Source: Conchocele bisecta
Lineage: Eukaryota > Mollusca > Bivalvia > Lucinida > Thyasiridae
NCBI GenBank assembly: GCA_029237695.1
Contig: CM055267.1
Location: 13,853,043-13,917,042 of the forward strand
DNA: 64,000 nt
Direction of reading: 5' to 3'
The translations under genes and the position numbers were made by a program. The notes under the pieces were generated by a model. That model ran no database searches, was not told the DNA's origin, and saw nothing but the letters and a program-made list of their open reading frames with translations. Shown piece by piece: positions 22,006-35,321 of this stretch. Position 1 is the first letter of the stretch; every line of letters starts with the position of its first letter.

Positions 22006-23327
22006 CTGTACATACTCCACCAATACAAACCTGGTTACCTGATTCTCATGTGTACATACTCCACCAATACAAACCTGGTTACCTGATTCTCATGTGTACA
22101 TACTCCACCAATACAAACCTGGTTACCTGATTCTCATGTGTACATACTCCACCAATACAAACCTGGTTACCTGATTCTCATGTGTACATACTCCACCAAT
22201 ACAAACCTGGTTACCTGATTCTCATGTGTACATACTCCACCAATACAAACCTGGTTACCTGATTCTCATGTGTACATACTCCACCAATACAAACTGGTTA
22301 CCTGATTCTCATGTGTACATACTCCACCAATACAAACATGGTTACCTGATTCTCATGTGTACGTACTCCACCAATACAAACCTGGTTACCTGATTCTCAT
22401 GTGTACATACTCCACCAATACAAACCTGGTTACCTGATTCTCATGTGTACATACTCCACCAATACAAACCTGGTTACCTGATTCTCATGTGTACGTACTC
22501 CACCAATACAAACCTGGTTACCTGATTCTCATGTGTACATACTCCACCAATACAAACCTGGTTACCTGATTCTCATGTGTACATACTCCACCAATACAAA
22601 CCTGGTTACCTGATTCTCATGTGTACATACTCCACCAATACAAAACCTGGTTACCTGATTCTCATGTGTACATACTCCACCAATACAAACCTGGTTACCT
22701 GATTCTCATGTGTACGTACTCCACCAATACAAACCTGGTTACCTGATTCTCATGTGTACGTACTCCACCAATACAAACCTGGTTACCTGATTCTCATGTG
22801 TACGTACTCCACCAATACAAACCTGGTTACCTGATTCTCATGTGTACATACTCCACCAATACAAACCTGGTTACCTGATTCTCATGTGTACATACTCCCA
22901 CCAATACAAACCTGGTTACCTGATTCTCATGTGTACGTACTCCACCAATACAAACCTGGTTACCTGATTCTCATGTGTACGTACTCCACCAATACAAACC
23001 TGGTTACCTGATTCTCATGTGTACATACTCCACCAATACAAACCTGGTTACCTGATTCTCATGTGTACGTACTCCACCAATACAAACCTGGTTACCTGAT
23101 TCTCATGTGTACGTACTCCACCAATACAAACCTGGTTACCTGATTCTCATGTGTACATACTCCACCAATACAAACCTGGTTACCTGATTCTCATGTGTAC
23201 ATACTCCACCAATACAAACCTGGTTACCTGATTCTCATGTGTACATACTCCACCAATACAAACCTGGTTACCTGATTCTCATGTGTACATACTCCACCAA
23301 TACAAACCTGGTTACCTGATTCTCATG
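22006..23327. repeat. 44-bp minisatellite, about 30 copies
   Basis: The unit contains GTACATACTCCACCAATAC, AAACCTGGTTACC and TGATTCTCATGT. Units are almost identical, with a recurrent A/G variant (GTACATAC or GTACGTAC) and occasional 1-base indels. The mirror site in the left arm has one unit (about 20272-20316). Confidence 0.95.
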
Positions 23328-23678
23328 TGCGTCTTTCGTATTCTTGTATGTGAGAGTTGAATCTGGTTATACCTATTTGAGGTATACAATTATTCCTAAT
23401 CATATTATTGTTAAGGGAAGGGGCCAAGTTACTTTGGTGTAGTATGGACCAGGCACTACGACAGGTTATTCTAATTTCAGGGTTGAATATACACTGTATA
23501 TTTTTTTTTTGTAAATATTCTGTTATCATTTTGGGACCCCCACCCCCTCCTCCGCAATGAAGCAGGTTAAATGCGGGATCGAACCCGTTGGCACATCCTT
23601 AAATGACGTTGCTGTTGATAGGCTGTAAAACACTGATACATCAAATCGTTACCTGATGAGACAATGAATGTATTGCAG

Positions 23679-23890
23679 TGCTGGATGCAACGACTGCTGG
23701 TGGTCTGGCTCCGGAAGCGGTAGCTGGGGAGATTGTGCGGGCCGTGCAGCACCGGACCCCCGAGTTGACGCCCGCCTCGTGCCTGCCCAAACTCGCCATC
23801 CTGCTAAGGGCTCTATGGCCCAGTTTATACTTCTGGGTCATGGCCAGACGTGCCCATAAACAGCAGAAGGACTATGTCAAACGCAGCTGA
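23679..23890 (+). CDS. DHRS7B: DHRS7B, last coding exon (short-chain dehydrogenase/reductase)
   Basis: After the acceptor TATTGCAG (23671-23678) the exon opens in phase 1 and encodes about 70 residues to TGA. They include LDATTAGGLAPEAVAGEIV and LPKLAILLRALWPSLYFWV, then a basic tail ending KRS. This matches the C-terminus of the DHRS7B branch of SDR enzymes, which are membrane-associated and thought to act on lipids (acyl-DHAP reductase activity is reported for the family). The Rossmann fold and YxxxK catalytic residues lie on upstream exons that are not in this arm; they would be in or beyond the N gap. The 44-bp array sits in the upstream intron. The gene converges on TMEM11 at 34746-35259. 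Confidence 0.88.
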
Positions 23891-23962
23891 TAGCAGCTGT
23901 TGTAGCTTGTAGCTTTATAGGTTATATGTAACACATTCTTTAGCTCTATGTAATTTATCGCC

Positions 23963-24168
23963 GTGACTGGAGAAATGGGGCTTATGGGTTTTGTGACCAG
24001 TGTAGATCCAGATCAGCCTGTGCATCTGCACAGTCTGATCGGGATCTGCACTGTTTATCATTCCATCAATGAAACACCTGCCATGCTTCCAACAAGCAAT
24101 ATAGATCGCTATCAGGCTACAGGAGCTACACTGGTCGCAGAACCCATAAGCCCCATTTCTCCAGTCAC
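23963..24168. mobile_element. 'GGAGAAATGG' palindromic MITE, right-arm copy
   Basis: Inverse of the element at 19423-19629; ends TGACTGGAGAAATGG and CCATTTCTCCAGTCA. Both arms have it, so it predates their divergence. Confidence 0.8.
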
Positions 24169-26279
24169 ATTTATATACAAAATCATCTTTTACTCACTTG
24201 CGGAGAGCTCAACTTGGTGATAACTGTGGCGGAACACCGCGGGCATCTTCCATTTATATAGTGTTTTCTTATTTGTATTCAATGACAATGCATCTGTGGG
24301 GTAGACATGCTGGCTATTGCCACCCTCGTCTAGTAATAAGTTCTTGTAACATATGATAATTGACTCGATTTATTGATAATTTGAAGTTAGGTAAAAAAAA
24401 CATTTTCTTGCAAAAGATTTTTCACACTTCAAACTGTTTGAAATATATCTGTATACGAGAGATGTTCAAATAATTTGTGGACCATTTTATGAATTTCACC
24501 AAACTTATTAGTGAATCTAGTGAGTTTTCATGACATTAGTGGATGTGTTACATCAGACAATTTCAAGATCCAAGTGTGTCGTGTGTGCTGACTTGGAAGG
24601 TATAGTAAAGACATTTTGATCAATAAAAACTGATGCAGCAGTATTTTTAAATGACTTAATAAAAAATACATAATTATAATGATCTTTTTTTGCTGTTATA
24701 AATAAATGCAGCACCAATCAACTTATCTATGCACATTTAGAATGGGTGAGGGGGGGGGGGGACTGGCTATTTTTTAGGGGTACCACCACCGGAATTTACA
24801 TAAAATTATACCCCCCACCACCAGAATTTATTTATTTCTTGCATAACCCCACACCACCAGATTGATTTTTTTAATAACCCCCACCACCGGAATTGATTTT
24901 TTGCATAAAACACCCCCACCACCAGAATTGCTTTCTCATTTAACCCCTACCTCCAGAAAAAAAAAAATTGCATAAAACACCCCCCACCACCAGAATTTAT
25001 TTCTCCTTTATCCCCCACCACCAGAAAATGTTATTCTTGGGGAGCAATATGTGAAATCGTTTGATTATTACCACTGCTGGAAGCTGAGGTCAACTAATAT
25101 TGCTAAAGTCGTGTCATAAATAACGTTGATGTGTGTCAACATTAGGACACTGACAAGTACTGGTTTGTTATTGGCAGACGTTGTGAACAGCATATCTGTG
25201 AAAGAATATATCAAGCTGCTCTTTGTTCTATATTAATAAAACACATTATTATTAATATTAATCATTATACATGTAATACCATCGACTTGGTACTTAACCT
25301 ATACGTGTCTGCCATAAATATTAAAATCCACTGAAGTCCATTAGACAGAAAGGCGCCATTATTTTAGGAATCCAAAATTGTTATGAATGAGTGACGTCAA
25401 CACGTAGTAAATAAGACACGCCCATAAACATTCATACGCACATAGTTTCTTCAATAAAACACAAATATTATTAAAAATAAGGAAATTAAGTAGTAGAAAT
25501 GTAATAAATAGGATAATTAATCGTTCAGGATTGAATCGCGTGAAATAATACACTCATGTTCGTTGGTTCCGCGTAAACAACGCATTCGTTAGGCGAACTT
25601 GTTTACACGCAGACCGACGAACACTCGTGTACGAGATGTCTTGGGGTCGAGATGTCCGACAGCCAATCGAACTAGGCCGAACGCGCTGGATTGCAAGAAC
25701 AACAACTCTTAATAACTTTCGCTAAACGTTGACCAGTGAACAATGTCGGTGTTTTTTTTACAGAGACTTCTAAATTGATACACCGACACCCACTTTAATA
25801 CTTATGGAAAATAACCACCCACCAACATCATAGGGGAACTTAACCCCCCACCACCAGAAAGGATAAAAAGAAAATACCCCTACCTATAGATATTTTAAAT
25901 GACGTAGACCCCCACCCACCCAGTAGAAAATAAATAAATTAATACGACCACCACCATGCTGTTTTAAAAAAAATCCCGTCCCCCCCCCCCCCCTCCTGGA
26001 AAGCCCTGAGTTATAACACTTTACTTTAACACCCTTTCAGATGTACCCTAATTGAACAAAATGTAGTGACACTGTTAACCAAAGAGAAATCCATGTATGT
26101 TCTTGCATGGACAACACATTAGATTCATTCATTGGATGTTTGGAAGCATTGTGATAGTGCCACATAATATGGATAGGCACATGAAACAGAACAACGAATC
26201 CCGCCTGTTACGTTCTATCAGAGGAAACAGAAGTTATAAGATATTTACCCAAACGTTAAGTTTGTGAATTCGCTATTAA
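24169..26279. other. Right-arm non-coding region with CCCACCACCAGAA repeats, no gene seen
   Basis: Mirror of 15738-19420 without the 17356-18930 insertion; the unoccupied site is at about 24655. The C-rich strand of the CTGGTGGTGGGG repeats occupies 24750-25040 and 25800-25990. No supported ORF. Confidence 0.5.
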
Positions 26280-26485
26280 CCCTTACTACGCTGAATTAAA
26301 TGTTGTCGTCTGCTGGAAATGTTTTATTTTCAATATTTCTCGACAAAAACCTGGTTTTGACAGCACATGAGAATCGTCTCCAGTGGAGACGATTCTCATG
26401 TGCTGTCAAAACCAGTTTTTTGTTAAGAATTAAAGCAAAAATGAAAAACAGCAGACGGCAATTTCCATCAACAGCGTAGGAAGGG
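26280..26485. mobile_element. piggyBac-like MITE, right-arm copy
   Basis: Between TTAA at 26276-26279 and 26486-26489; ends CCCTTACTACGCTG and CAGCGTAGGAAGGG. Mirror of 15532-15737. Confidence 0.85.
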
Positions 26486-27437
26486 TTAAGTCTTTGACCT
26501 TAATCTTGTGATTACTGGTGGTTGGAAGGTCATGGATTTGTGACAGAATGATAGAGGACCATCAGAGGAATGCATGTGTGAACTATCGATAAGTTCTATC
26601 AAAGGAAACGGAAGTTGAAGAACTTGTTTCATTTAGGAAACTTCATGATATTGCATGCATGCATTTCTCTGATGGTCCTATATCATGCTGTAGTTGACAT
26701 CTGGGGATATGCCATTAGCTCTTCCTGCACGTCTTGCAGGCGAGATAAAAATGTATATGCACCTGTGACCAGTAGTCACCAATTAGCTAGCTGTCTTGTC
26801 AATGTGGAATCGGTTTGTTTACTTCCATGAGCACTCAAATGGGCCTGAATGTACACTAGTTTCAAACGAGCCATGGTCATAATGGTGACTATAGTTGCCC
26901 TTTTTCCGTTGTCGTTCGCATCCTCAAACTTAACGTTTGGGTAAATTTACAACGTCTGTTTCCTTTCATAGAATTTCTTGATATTTCATACATCCATTCC
27001 TCTGATCCTCTTCAATCATGCTGTTACAAATCCACGAACCTCCAGGCCCTAAAGTTCACAGACTTAGTGGATTCACAAAAAATAACGATCGGGTAAATTT
27101 CTTATAAACTTCCAGTTTCCTTTTACAGAAATTCTTTATCTTTCACACACACGTTCTTCTGCCAATCCTCTATCTTGCTGTAGCAAATCCACAAACCTCC
27201 GGGCCCCAATATCACCAATGGGTCAAGGTTACTAATACTTGGTGCATTCACAAAATAACGTTTGGGTAAATTTCTATAACTTGTTTCTTTTAGGAAACTT
27301 CATGGGATTATTGCATGCATGCATTTCTCTGATGGTCGTTTATCATGCTGTAGCAAATTCCAAGAGCCCCAAGTTAAGGTCACAGACAAAATTTCTTAAT
27401 ATTTCACACATGTATTTGTCTGATGGTCCTATCTTGA

Positions 27438-27594
27438 TCACAGGTTGAAGTAACGGACCGAGGTCTATAAATACATTAAATATGCCTAAAAGCATCAATA
27501 AATGAAGATTTTTTTTATTTTTTTCTTCATTTATTGATGCTTTTAGGCATATTTAATGTATTTATAGACCTCGGTCCGTTACTTCAACCTGTGA
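27438..27594. mobile_element. Near-perfect 70-bp inverted repeat, present only in the right arm
   Basis: Arms 27438-27507 and 27525-27594 (TCACAGGTTGAAGTAACGG ... and its inverse) enclose a 17-base T-rich loop. The left arm reads straight through the site (about 14578-14592: ATCACATCAGGATAGGACC). It is a recently inserted hairpin MITE by its arm identity. Confidence 0.85.
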
Positions 27595-27968
27595 TCCTGA
27601 TGTGATAAATCCACGATCGTCCTTCCCCAGATAATCTCAAGGTCAAGGTTACAAGTGGGTGTCGTAGATTTGTCATAACATGACAGCGAACCAGCAATGT
27701 AATGCAGGTGTGAATTATCAGTAAGTTGCACAAATTACAATTTCACTCCCTCCAAATATGGATACCGTACACAATGAATATAGAAGGCAATAGGCATGCA
27801 TACTAAATGGCATCATGTCAATAAACCAACATGCAAGTTCATTTGATTTGATTTGATTTAATAGTGTTTAACGGCATGTCAACATCTAAGGTCATTTTAG
27901 GCAGGAGCATGCAATGGGTGATTTCACGATCCAGATTCATCCTTACCGGTATCCCAACCAGAGACCTG

Positions 27969-28231
27969 TAGCCTATTTCACCAACATTGCAAAGTATACT
28001 TTTATTAATTTATAATTTATTAATTTTTATTAAACTGAATTTATTACATTATCACAGCCAATTTGGCTGTGATAATGTAATAAATTCAGTATAATAATTC
28101 TGTATAGTTTTAATCATCAAATATATTCAGTCGTTAGTTCTATATGAAATAATGCATTTCAGGAAAAATAAATTATTGCTCCCTCAAAGTATACTTTGCT
28201 GGATACTTTGCAATTTTGATGAAATCGGCAA
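27969..28231. mobile_element. Harbinger-like MITE, right-arm counterpart
   Basis: CTG flanks at 27966-27968 and 28232-28234; TAGCCTATTTCACCAAC left end; the core stem GAATTTATTACATTATCACA is intact. Some of the AAAGTATACTTTG motifs are lost relative to 13912-14214. Confidence 0.75.
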
Positions 28232-28594
28232 CTGGTTTGGCCCTCGGATACGTCTTTAGCATTCTTGTATGTATGTGAGAGTTGAATTTTGATATACCCC
28301 TTATACGAGTAATATGATTATTTGTAATCCTATTACTTTTAGGGGAAGGGGCCAAATGACTGGTGCGATATGGACCTGGCACCAGATCAGGTTATTCAAT
28401 TTCAGGGCTGAATATGTATTTATTTCGATGTAAATATTCCGTTCTGATTTTGTGATTTTCCCTCAATGCAGCAGGTTGAATGCGGTGGTTGATAGGCCAT
28501 TAGACACCACTAAACAAACAAACATTTTAGGCCGGGTTACAGGGTCAAATCCCATATTTCACTTGCTGTGATGGGGGATAAATCACAACATCAG

Positions 28595-28877
28595 TAGCCT
28601 ATTTCACCAACATTGCAAAGTATACTTATCTAGCAAAGTATACTTTGAGGGAGAAATTTTCAATTTAAAGAGAAATTTATTAATATAAATTATACTGCAT
28701 TTATTGCATTATCACAGCCATTTTGGCTGTGATAATGTAATAAATTCAGTATAATAATTCTGCATACTTTTAATCATCAAATATATGCAGTCGTTAGTTC
28801 TATATGAAATAATGCATTTCAGGAAAAATAAATGATTGCTCTCTAAGTATACTTTGCAATGTTGGAGAAATCGGCTA
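28595..28877. mobile_element. Harbinger-like MITE inserted only in the right arm
   Basis: CAG at 28592-28594 and 28878-28880 is the target duplication. The left arm has the empty site TTCAGTTCTGATTTTGTG near 13540-13560 with a single CAG/CTG. Same TIRs and core stem as the other copies. Confidence 0.85.
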
Positions 28878-30062
28878 CAGAACTGAATATTTACAGAACA
28901 GAACAGAACAGATCTTTATTTTGCAAATCTCAGACCGCAACATGCGGTATATGAGTACATATTGATTTTCATGGCAAAATGGTGACAGGGTGTCTGCTAC
29001 AATAGTCAGGTGACATGTATTACAAACACAGTGATGGCAACCAACAAGATAAAGCCTTAAAAATGCAAATAAAATGATTAAGTCCCAATGAGCGGGAGAA
29101 ACTTACATATGAGGCCATGTCCTATATGGATGCAATAAGTTGTGTTTATCATACGTATTGAATTAATCAAGTAGCACAGAACATTTTGTTGAATAAAAAA
29201 CAAAAACTTTGGAAATCTGTGTCGCGTATCAGCGTAACATAATTTTGACAGACATTTTTATGAACAATAAATATAATTTCTAACTATGGATGTCAATATT
29301 CGAAATAAATGTACACTATATTGCAGCAGACTGAAAAGATGACTGTGTTACACCAGGTTACAGAATAGGCAAGTTAAAACTGAGAGTGGATATGCAACTG
29401 ACCATATTGTGACCACTATCTAACTCAACAAACATAACAAGTCATTGAACTGAATGCACATGGATGTGCTCGCCATGGGTACATATACAGTATTCAATAC
29501 TGATTAGAGATAAACCTGATGAGCAATTGTGTTCTCCATTCAACAGCACTTGCTGATTATCCCCATAAAAACAGGTAATTTGCCTTGTCCGTCCGTCACC
29601 AATCTTGTAACTCATGACACTTTTAAACCATACTAGCTACAGACTTGTTATGTGGTTTCCTTATGATGAGTCGATGTGCAAAGTTTATTTTGATTTCTGA
29701 TTCAACCCCCTGGTCATGGACTTTCTCCCCCTTTTCAACTTAGAATTTTCCAATTTTGGCCTGTAACTCGTAAGACTTTTAAACCCTAACAGCTACACAC
29801 CTGAAACTTGGTATGTAGCTTCCATATGATGAGTAGATGCGCAAAGTTTAATTTGATTTTTGATTCGACCCCGGGGTCATGGATTATCTCCCCCTTTTCG
29901 ACTAAGAATTTCCTAATTTTGCCTCGTAAAACTTTTAAACCGTACTAGCTACAGACCAGAGACTTGATATGTAGCTTCCTTTTGAGGAGTAGATGCGCAA
30001 AGTTTATTTTTATTTTTGATCTGTCTTCGACCTCCTGGTCATGGATTATCTCCCTCTTTTTG

Positions 30063-30549
30063 TTTGTTTTTGTTTATTGGTGTTTAACGGCCTATCAACA
30101 GCTATGGTCATGTAAGGCCGGGCAAACAGGTTTGATCCTGTTTTAACCTGCTGCATTGGGGGGAAAATCCCAAAATCAGAACGGAATATTTACATCGAGA
30201 TACAACATATTTAGCCCTGAAATTAGAATAACCTGACCTGTAGCCTATTTCATCAAAATTGCAAAGTATACTTTACTAGCAAAGTATACTTTGAGGGAGT
30301 AATCATTTATTTTTCCTGAAATGCATTATTTCATATAGAACTAACAAATGCATATATTTCATGATTAAAAGTATGCAGAATTATTATACTGAATTTATTA
30401 CATTATCACAGCCATAATGGCTGTGATAATGTAATAAATTCAGTATAATAAAAATTTATAAATTTATCATAAAATTGAAAATTTCTCCCTCAAAGTATAC
30501 TTTGCTACTAAAGTATACTTTGCAATGTTGATGAAATCGGCTACAGGTG
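30063..30549. mobile_element. SINE-like insertion carrying a nested MITE, right arm only
   Basis: A 12-bp duplication TCCCTCTTTTTG at 30051-30062 and 30550-30561 flanks the insertion. The left arm has a single AAAAAGGGGGAGA site near 12290. The SINE body (TTTAACGGCCTATCAACAGC, AGGTTTGATCCTG) occupies 30063-30240. A Harbinger-like MITE with CTG/CAG flanks (30241-30543) sits inside it. Confidence 0.85.
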
Positions 30550-30561
30550 TCCCTCTTTTTG

Positions 30562-33500
30562 ACTTATTATTTCCCAATTTTGTCTTGTAACTCCTAAAAA
30601 CTTTTAAACCATACTAGCTACAGACCTGAAACTTGGTATGTAGCTTCTGTATGATAAATAGATGCGCAAAGTTTAATTTGATTTTTGATTTGACCCCGGT
30701 AATGGATTATCTCCCCCTTTCGACTTAGAATATGGCAATTTTTCCTTGTAACTCGTAAAACTTTTAATCTGTAGCTACAGACCTGAAACTTGGTATGTAG
30801 CTTCCTTATCATGAGTAGATGCGCAAAGTTTATTTGACTTTTGATTCGACCCCCGGGTCATGGATTATCTCCCCCTTTCGACTTAGAATTTTACCATTTT
30901 GCCTTGTAACTTGTAAAACTTCTAAACCATTATAGCTGGAGCGTGGATGTTTGATATGTAACTTCTTTATGGTGTGTAGATGCACGTGAAAGTGAATTTC
31001 TATTTTTGCTTTGACACTGAGCCATGGATAACTCCCCCATTTGGACTTGGAATTTTTGCCTTCTTTATTATCAAAGCGATATGTGGGGCATCCATGGTCT
31101 CTGAACACATTTTCTAGTTAACTTATTTCTACCTAAAACTTGCAGACAAGTATCATTTGCTGTCAAAATGTTCATCAAGAACAACGTGGAATAAAAATAA
31201 ACAGCAGGCAACAACATTTAATTCAGCATTGCAATGTGTAAAATTACGGTACCGGTAATTCTTTTCCCCAATATAAAAGTAGACATGTGAAATATTAATT
31301 AAAGCCCCTATACGGCTCAAGTTGCCGAATTTGGCCTCCTATTGGGGTTTCCCACACATAAATCCAACAGGTTTCTATTTACACACACTTTGAAACTGTT
31401 TGCATTCATTTTTGTACAAAAATGAGTTTGTAGTCGATGAAAATATCAATATTTGTTGATAAACAAACAGCAAGTGCGTGTTTCAAAGCCCGATCGATTT
31501 TCCGATAGACGCTCGGGTCAACTCCTCAACTACCCGATTCGCGGCCGATGAATTCCGATAGCCGGAGTTTATCGACTCGCTTCCGAGCCGAAGCCGTTGA
31601 GTTACGGAAATGAAATTGTCAATATTGACATTTTGCACGGAGTGGTACACAAAACAATTTTTTTTGTCTTCACATTGCGATTAAGATGTAAATCTCAAGA
31701 CTTGAGATGTATCTATTAGGCAGTATATGTTAGTTTTGTGTACTAAATCAGTTGCCAAACATGTTTTTATGTTTGAAAAAATCGTAAAATTGTAACACTG
31801 AGCCGTTCAGGGCCTTTAATGTATTAAAGCAGTGTCGACAAGCAGATTATAGAGATAATAAGGAATTATGATGCAATTTAACTGCTCTTATTGGTGACTT
31901 GCGATCAGTCTTCATACATAATTCCAAATAAGAAACTGATTGTCTCCCTTGGACCTGGGTAGTGAGTGACATTTCCTGATATAGCATCAGTTATACCACT
32001 GCAGTCAATGTGCCTGTATATGTGGCTATGACTGGAGAAATGGGGCTTATGGGATTTGTGGCCAGTGTAGCGATAAATTGCACACTCCTGTTTGTTTATT
32101 AGTGTTTAACGGTCTATCGACAGCTAAGGTCATGTAAGGCCGGGCAAACGAGTTCGATCCCATTTTAACCTGCTGCATTGGGGGGAAAATCCCAAAATCA
32201 GAACGGAATATTTACATCGCGAACAAATATATTCAGCCCTGAAATTAAAATAACCTGACCTGATGCCAGATCCATACCACACCAAAGTCACTTGGCCCCT
32301 TCCCCTAAAATAGGATTACGAGTATCGTAATACTCACATAAGGGGTATAACCAGATTCAACTGTCACATACAAAATGCCAAAGACGTATGTGAGGGCCAA
32401 ACCAGGTCTCCAGTCGGGATTCCAGTAAGGATGAACCCCGATCGTTAAATTACCCATCGTGTGCTCCCACCTGCCACCCACTGCACACTCCTGATAATGA
32501 TTACATTAACTGTTAGAAGCATAACAGGCGCTTCATTGATTGAATGGCGAACAGTGCAGACCCAGATCAGACTGTGCGAATGCACAGGCTGATCTGGATC
32601 TGCACTGGTCGCAAAACCCATAAGCCCCATTTCTCCAGCCACAGCCACAAATGTGCAAGGATCTGACCAGTGTGGATCATGATTACCATTACACTACCGC
32701 AGCCTCGTACTCTAGTAACAGAGAGTCCATCCATATTGGTGGCTGGACATGCAGTGGGTTACACTATTCAAACAGGGGAATAGTTTACATCCTCAGATCT
32801 CCAGATAAGTCTTGTATCTAAAGAGTATTATACCCCCATATTTCAAATTCAATGCATATTAATTTTTACTTTTACAAATATAGTATTGATTTTCTTCCTT
32901 TTTAAATAGGGAACAAATGATCAAAAATAAAACAAATTTAAAAATTCACTTACCGGTATTTGAGCTGCAAAAAGCAAACATTGCATCTCAACTAAGTAAA
33001 TTTTCAACTTTATGACCGTATTTTCACTACTCAATTTGAATGCATATTTTCACATTGCTGTGAGTATTTTGTACTCTCAATTTTGATAACGAATGTGTAT
33101 TCTGCTAAAATAAGTGCGTAAAATACATCAATACACACCTTATCTGGAGCCCTGCATCCTGAACAGAATGCACAGATGTAGTCGAGATCTCATCCACACT
33201 GGTTGCAAAAGCAATAAACCTGATTTTGTTAAGATACTGGCCATAATTGCTTGCATGTTGTCCCATACACAATGTGTATATAGAAAGTTATTTGGTGCAC
33301 ACTGTGAGATTTCACATGAGCATGGTCAAGGTGCATGATCACGTGGTTACAACAACAACGTCGCCAACTCCAAAGTAAGTATTATTTTATAGTTTCCTTA
33401 ATATGCAATGGATTTTGATGAAATATGGCGCAGCAAACGCGTCTTCGTGAGCTGCATTTGTTGGTCTATGGAGATTGGCACAGACTTATGTCATTTTTCA

Positions 33501-33949
33501 GTGTCCGAGACACGGAAATCGATTCTTCGCAAAAACGACATAAGTTTGGGCGAAAATACAGAGACCACCAAATGCAGCTTAACAAGACGCGTTTGATGAG
33601 CAATATTTCATCAAAATCCGTTACGTAATAAGGACACTATAAAAGAATACGTACATGGAATCGGTACTTGTTGTTGTTAGTACCACGTGATCATACACCT
33701 TGATGGTGAGTGATCACAACAAACACTGTCATGGAGGAATAAGACTAGGCAGTTCAATGGCAGCTTGCACGTCAAACACAAAACATAATACTATTATCAA
33801 AACTCCTCTGACCTTGGGTGAGCGTGGATTGCTGAACACAATGGAAATATGGATGGAGGGTGCACATACATGTGATTAGTTGCATAAAAAGTTCCAACTT
33901 TTGTGGAAAGGCAGTACACAATATTCCAAGGCAGTGCTTATAATATTAA
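30562..33949. other. Right-arm mirror of 9240-12290, no gene seen
   Basis: Contains the remaining tandem units (30562-31090), the GC-rich island (about 31480-31610), the SINE-like body and GGAGAAATGG MITE ends (32020-32645) and the palindromic MITE (33390-33645). Confidence 0.5.
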
Positions 33950-34135
33950 CCCTTAGACCGTTATCTTCTTTTTTGTTGTCGTCTGCTGTTTATTTTCCAT
34001 TTTTATCATCAAAAACATGCTTCGACAGCACTTTAGAATAATTTGAAGTGCTGTCAAACCATGTTTTTATTGAGAAATAAGGCAAGATATAAAAGCAACA
34101 GCAGACGACAATTGTTGTGAGTAGCGGTTTAAGGG
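33950..34135. mobile_element. piggyBac-like MITE, right-arm copy, shorter
   Basis: TTAA at 33946-33949 and 34136-34139. It lacks one ~45-bp internal stretch found at 9005-9239. Confidence 0.75.
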
Positions 34136-34745
34136 TTAAAACTATCTGAGCATACACTCCCGGTTCATACTCCAAATTATTCAGTTTGCTTGGCCGAAAC
34201 TCAGCGGAGTCTCGACCAATTAAACTTCCTGATTTCAAGCATGAGAATGGAATACCAGACGAGTCGTGTGATTTTGTACCTAAGTAGAATGTGATAACTC
34301 ATGAAAACTATTTACGATATATTCTGTAAATGACATCGAAAGTCAAGTGTACAAAATTAAATGAGCAAAATGCGAAACAGACTAGAGCTTTTAACGTCAT
34401 TTACATAAAATATCACAGTTACTGTAAATATTTTTCATGAGAAATCGCACATATGCTTAATAGTTGCTTATATACAAAATAACAGATCGTCTCACATGTG
34501 CGCAGTTTTATCAGCACGAACCCAAACATCATAGTGATCACAATCTGGGGCCTGTTTCACTAAACATCTTACGACTAAAATGCAGCCTATGCTCAATAAA
34601 TGTAAATCCAATAATTGTTTACAAGAAAACAGTGTTGATGTGCAATCTACAGACTATCATAATGTTGTACTTACGAACATTTTAGTCGTACAAAGTTTAG
34701 AGAAACGGCCCCCTGATGTGATCCACATGGGCAACAGTAGCGGTG

Positions 34746-35259
34746 TCAGTTAACTGTACTTGTAAACCACTCATAGCCCTTCCACAGGCAATAGAGCATC
34801 GCACAGAGTGACACGGAGTTGTGTAGGATCTTCCGTCGGCTGTCGTCCTTCCGAACCAGCACCACAGGGTTCGCTGTGGATATTGTGTGCACGAGTCTCT
34901 CTATATTTGGCAAGTTATCCTCAACCTGATACTTACAGCAGGGATCAAACTGCCAGGACACTGTGTACACCCCTGCACATAGCACACCGGCCACGCCCAG
35001 CGATATGTATATGTAGCCACGGCTGTTGTCCAGAAATCCCCCAAGGAGGCAAGCGCCCCCTGACAAGACAGAAAGTTTGTGGATGGTGTTGCCGACTCGA
35101 ATCCACCGGCCGGTTTCATCACCGAGCATCACAGGTTCAATGACGATGGTTTTGGCACAGGCTTCCAGCGCTCTCTCCAGCTCCTGCTCATAATACTCGT
35201 CTGTGTAGTCTGCGTCTCCCGTCTCCTTGATGATCACACAGTCAGGGGGTCGGTCCACC
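34746..35259 (-). CDS. TMEM11: TMEM11, last coding exon, right-arm copy
   Basis: Intact mirror of 7883-8396 with the same acceptor (CAG|GGTGG on minus, boundary at 35259/35260) and the same stop. All family signatures are kept (LGDETGRWIRVGN, SWQFDPCCKYQVE, VVLVRKDDSRRK). The single amino-acid change is NSRGY for NSRSY. The remaining differences are silent, which is what two alleles or a young, constrained duplicate would show. A possible first exon mirrors at about 35985-36035. Confidence 0.95.
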
Positions 35260-35321
35260 CTGCAATGGACATACACGGGCAATAGGTTATGTCCATGGTT
35301 CTGGGGAAACCACTTTGTTAA

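Noticed and set aside
22006..23327. CRISPR-like regular repeats
   Set aside because: The 44-bp units are directly adjacent with no unique spacers, in eukaryotic DNA; it is a minisatellite.
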